A stretch of 64,000 nt of DNA. Source: Bacteroidales bacterium. GTDB lineage: Bacteria; Bacteroidota; Bacteroidia; Bacteroidales; F082. The stretch lies in assembly GCA_024710405.1 (NCBI GenBank), contig JANJUV010000002.1, positions 426,357 through 490,356 of the forward strand, in the 5' to 3' direction. The translations under genes and the position numbers were made by a program. The notes under the pieces were generated by a model that saw only the letters and a list, made by a program, of their open reading frames with translations, searched no databases and was not told where the DNA came from. Positions 63,793 through 64,000 of this stretch are shown here, piece after piece. The stretch's first letter is position 1, and every line of letters begins with the position of its first letter.

Positions 63793-64000
63793 CTACCTTA
63801 CGATAGTTACGCGTTTGGTCACAATGCCTTCGGTGGTGGCTATCTTAACCATGTAAACGCCTGCCTCGTAGCCGGCTGTGTTCAGTTCTACCTTGGTCTG
63901 ACCGCCTATCTCTGCATCGTATACCAACTGACCAACATAGTTGATCACGCTGATACGGCTGATCTGGCTGCCACTGCTTACAGTAAACTGATCTTTGGCC
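63793..64000 (-). CDS. T9SS-sorted protein, C-terminal sorting domain only (partial, paralogue)
   Basis: The minus strand from the window edge to TAG at 63793 encodes about 68 residues of a T9SS C-terminal sorting domain. It has GSQISRISVINYVGQLVYDA near its start and ends TKRVTIVR. It differs from the copy ending at 60018 by a few residues only (for example AEIGGQTKVEL against AAIGGQTKVDL). The rest of the protein lies outside, so whether the whole gene or only the tail is duplicated cannot be told. Confidence 0.85.
   Translation of the reverse strand, partial: AKDQFTVSSGSQISRISVINYVGQLVYDAEIGGQTKVELNTAGYEAGVYMVKIATTEGIVTKRVTIVR

Larger units (their letters stand above)
63721..64000. repeat. 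Direct repeat copy B (continues beyond the window)
   Basis: This block is the second copy of 59946-60225 at an offset of 3775 bases, with 9 substitutions and no gaps. It reaches the window edge without losing similarity, so the repeat is longer than 280 bases. Confidence 0.9.

Overview
The window is a stretch of a Bacteroidota chromosome, probably an environmental anaerobe of Bacteroidales type (order not certain). The evidence is a SusC/SusD pair, gldD/gldE, several proteins with type IX secretion (T9SS) C-terminal sorting domains, and promoter-like TTG-N19..22-TAnnTTTG elements. No tRNA, rRNA, CRISPR array, insertion sequence or phage gene was seen. Gene order looks ancestral and compact, with one accessory glycan-use locus and one repeat-bearing secreted-protein region at the right edge.

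Layout: (1) 1-3.0 kb, minus strand, information processing: tryptophanyl-tRNA synthetase (cut by the left edge), RNase G, a 29-residue AURKAIP1/COX24-type basic protein and an HU protein. (2) 3.1-6.8 kb: mutY-ssb-gldE-gldD, a DNA repair plus gliding/T9SS cluster. (3) 6.9-9.3 kb: a T9SS-exported M14 carboxypeptidase. (4) 9.4-25.2 kb: a polysaccharide utilisation locus with a membrane-spanning one-component LuxR-type regulator, two GH144-like (glycoamylase-domain) lipoproteins, SusC, SusD, a LamG surface glycan-binding lipoprotein, a GH3 beta-glucosidase and a secreted esterase. The enzyme set points to beta-1,2-glucan (sophoro-oligosaccharides, possibly periplasmic or cyclic glucans). (5) 25.2-28.7 kb: a large protein with receiver-like domains and a PEP-synthase-type ATP-binding domain. 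(6) 28.8-38.4 kb: a catabolic island matching leucine degradation: two HMG-CoA lyase-family proteins, both subunits of a biotin-dependent acyl-CoA (methylcrotonyl-type) carboxylase, an enoyl-CoA hydratase, an acyl-CoA dehydrogenase, a two-domain Fe-S protein and both subunits of a 3-oxoacid CoA-transferase. (7) 38.5-44.5 kb: an intact phosphate butyryltransferase/butyrate kinase operon divergent from a second butyrate-kinase-like gene whose nucleotide/phosphate motifs are degenerate, followed by a large secreted protein of unknown function. (8) 44.5-59.9 kb: a T9SS-exported papain-like peptidase, MalQ with two starch-binding domains, a 2-hydroxyacid dehydrogenase, a lipoprotein, an RND/MMPL exporter, RfbA, a polyprenyl diphosphate synthase and an ABC-F protein. 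(9) 60.0-64.0 kb: a 1123-residue T9SS adhesin-like protein and the 3' end of a second copy, with about 97% identical 3' ends that include the terminator.

How parts fit: the PUL takes up and hydrolyses a glucan at the cell surface. The leucine island would carry a branched C5 acyl-CoA to acetyl-CoA and acetoacetate, then acetoacetyl-CoA. Ptb/Buk can turn short acyl-CoAs into acyl-phosphate and ATP. GldD/GldE belong to the gliding/T9SS machinery that the M14 peptidase, the C1 peptidase and the edge adhesins would use. The strongest items for a second look are the degenerate kinase with a palindrome over its promoter, the unusual first GH144-like enzyme, the terminator inside the PUL, the PEP-synthase-like protein lacking its catalytic partner domains, and the duplicated T9SS genes.
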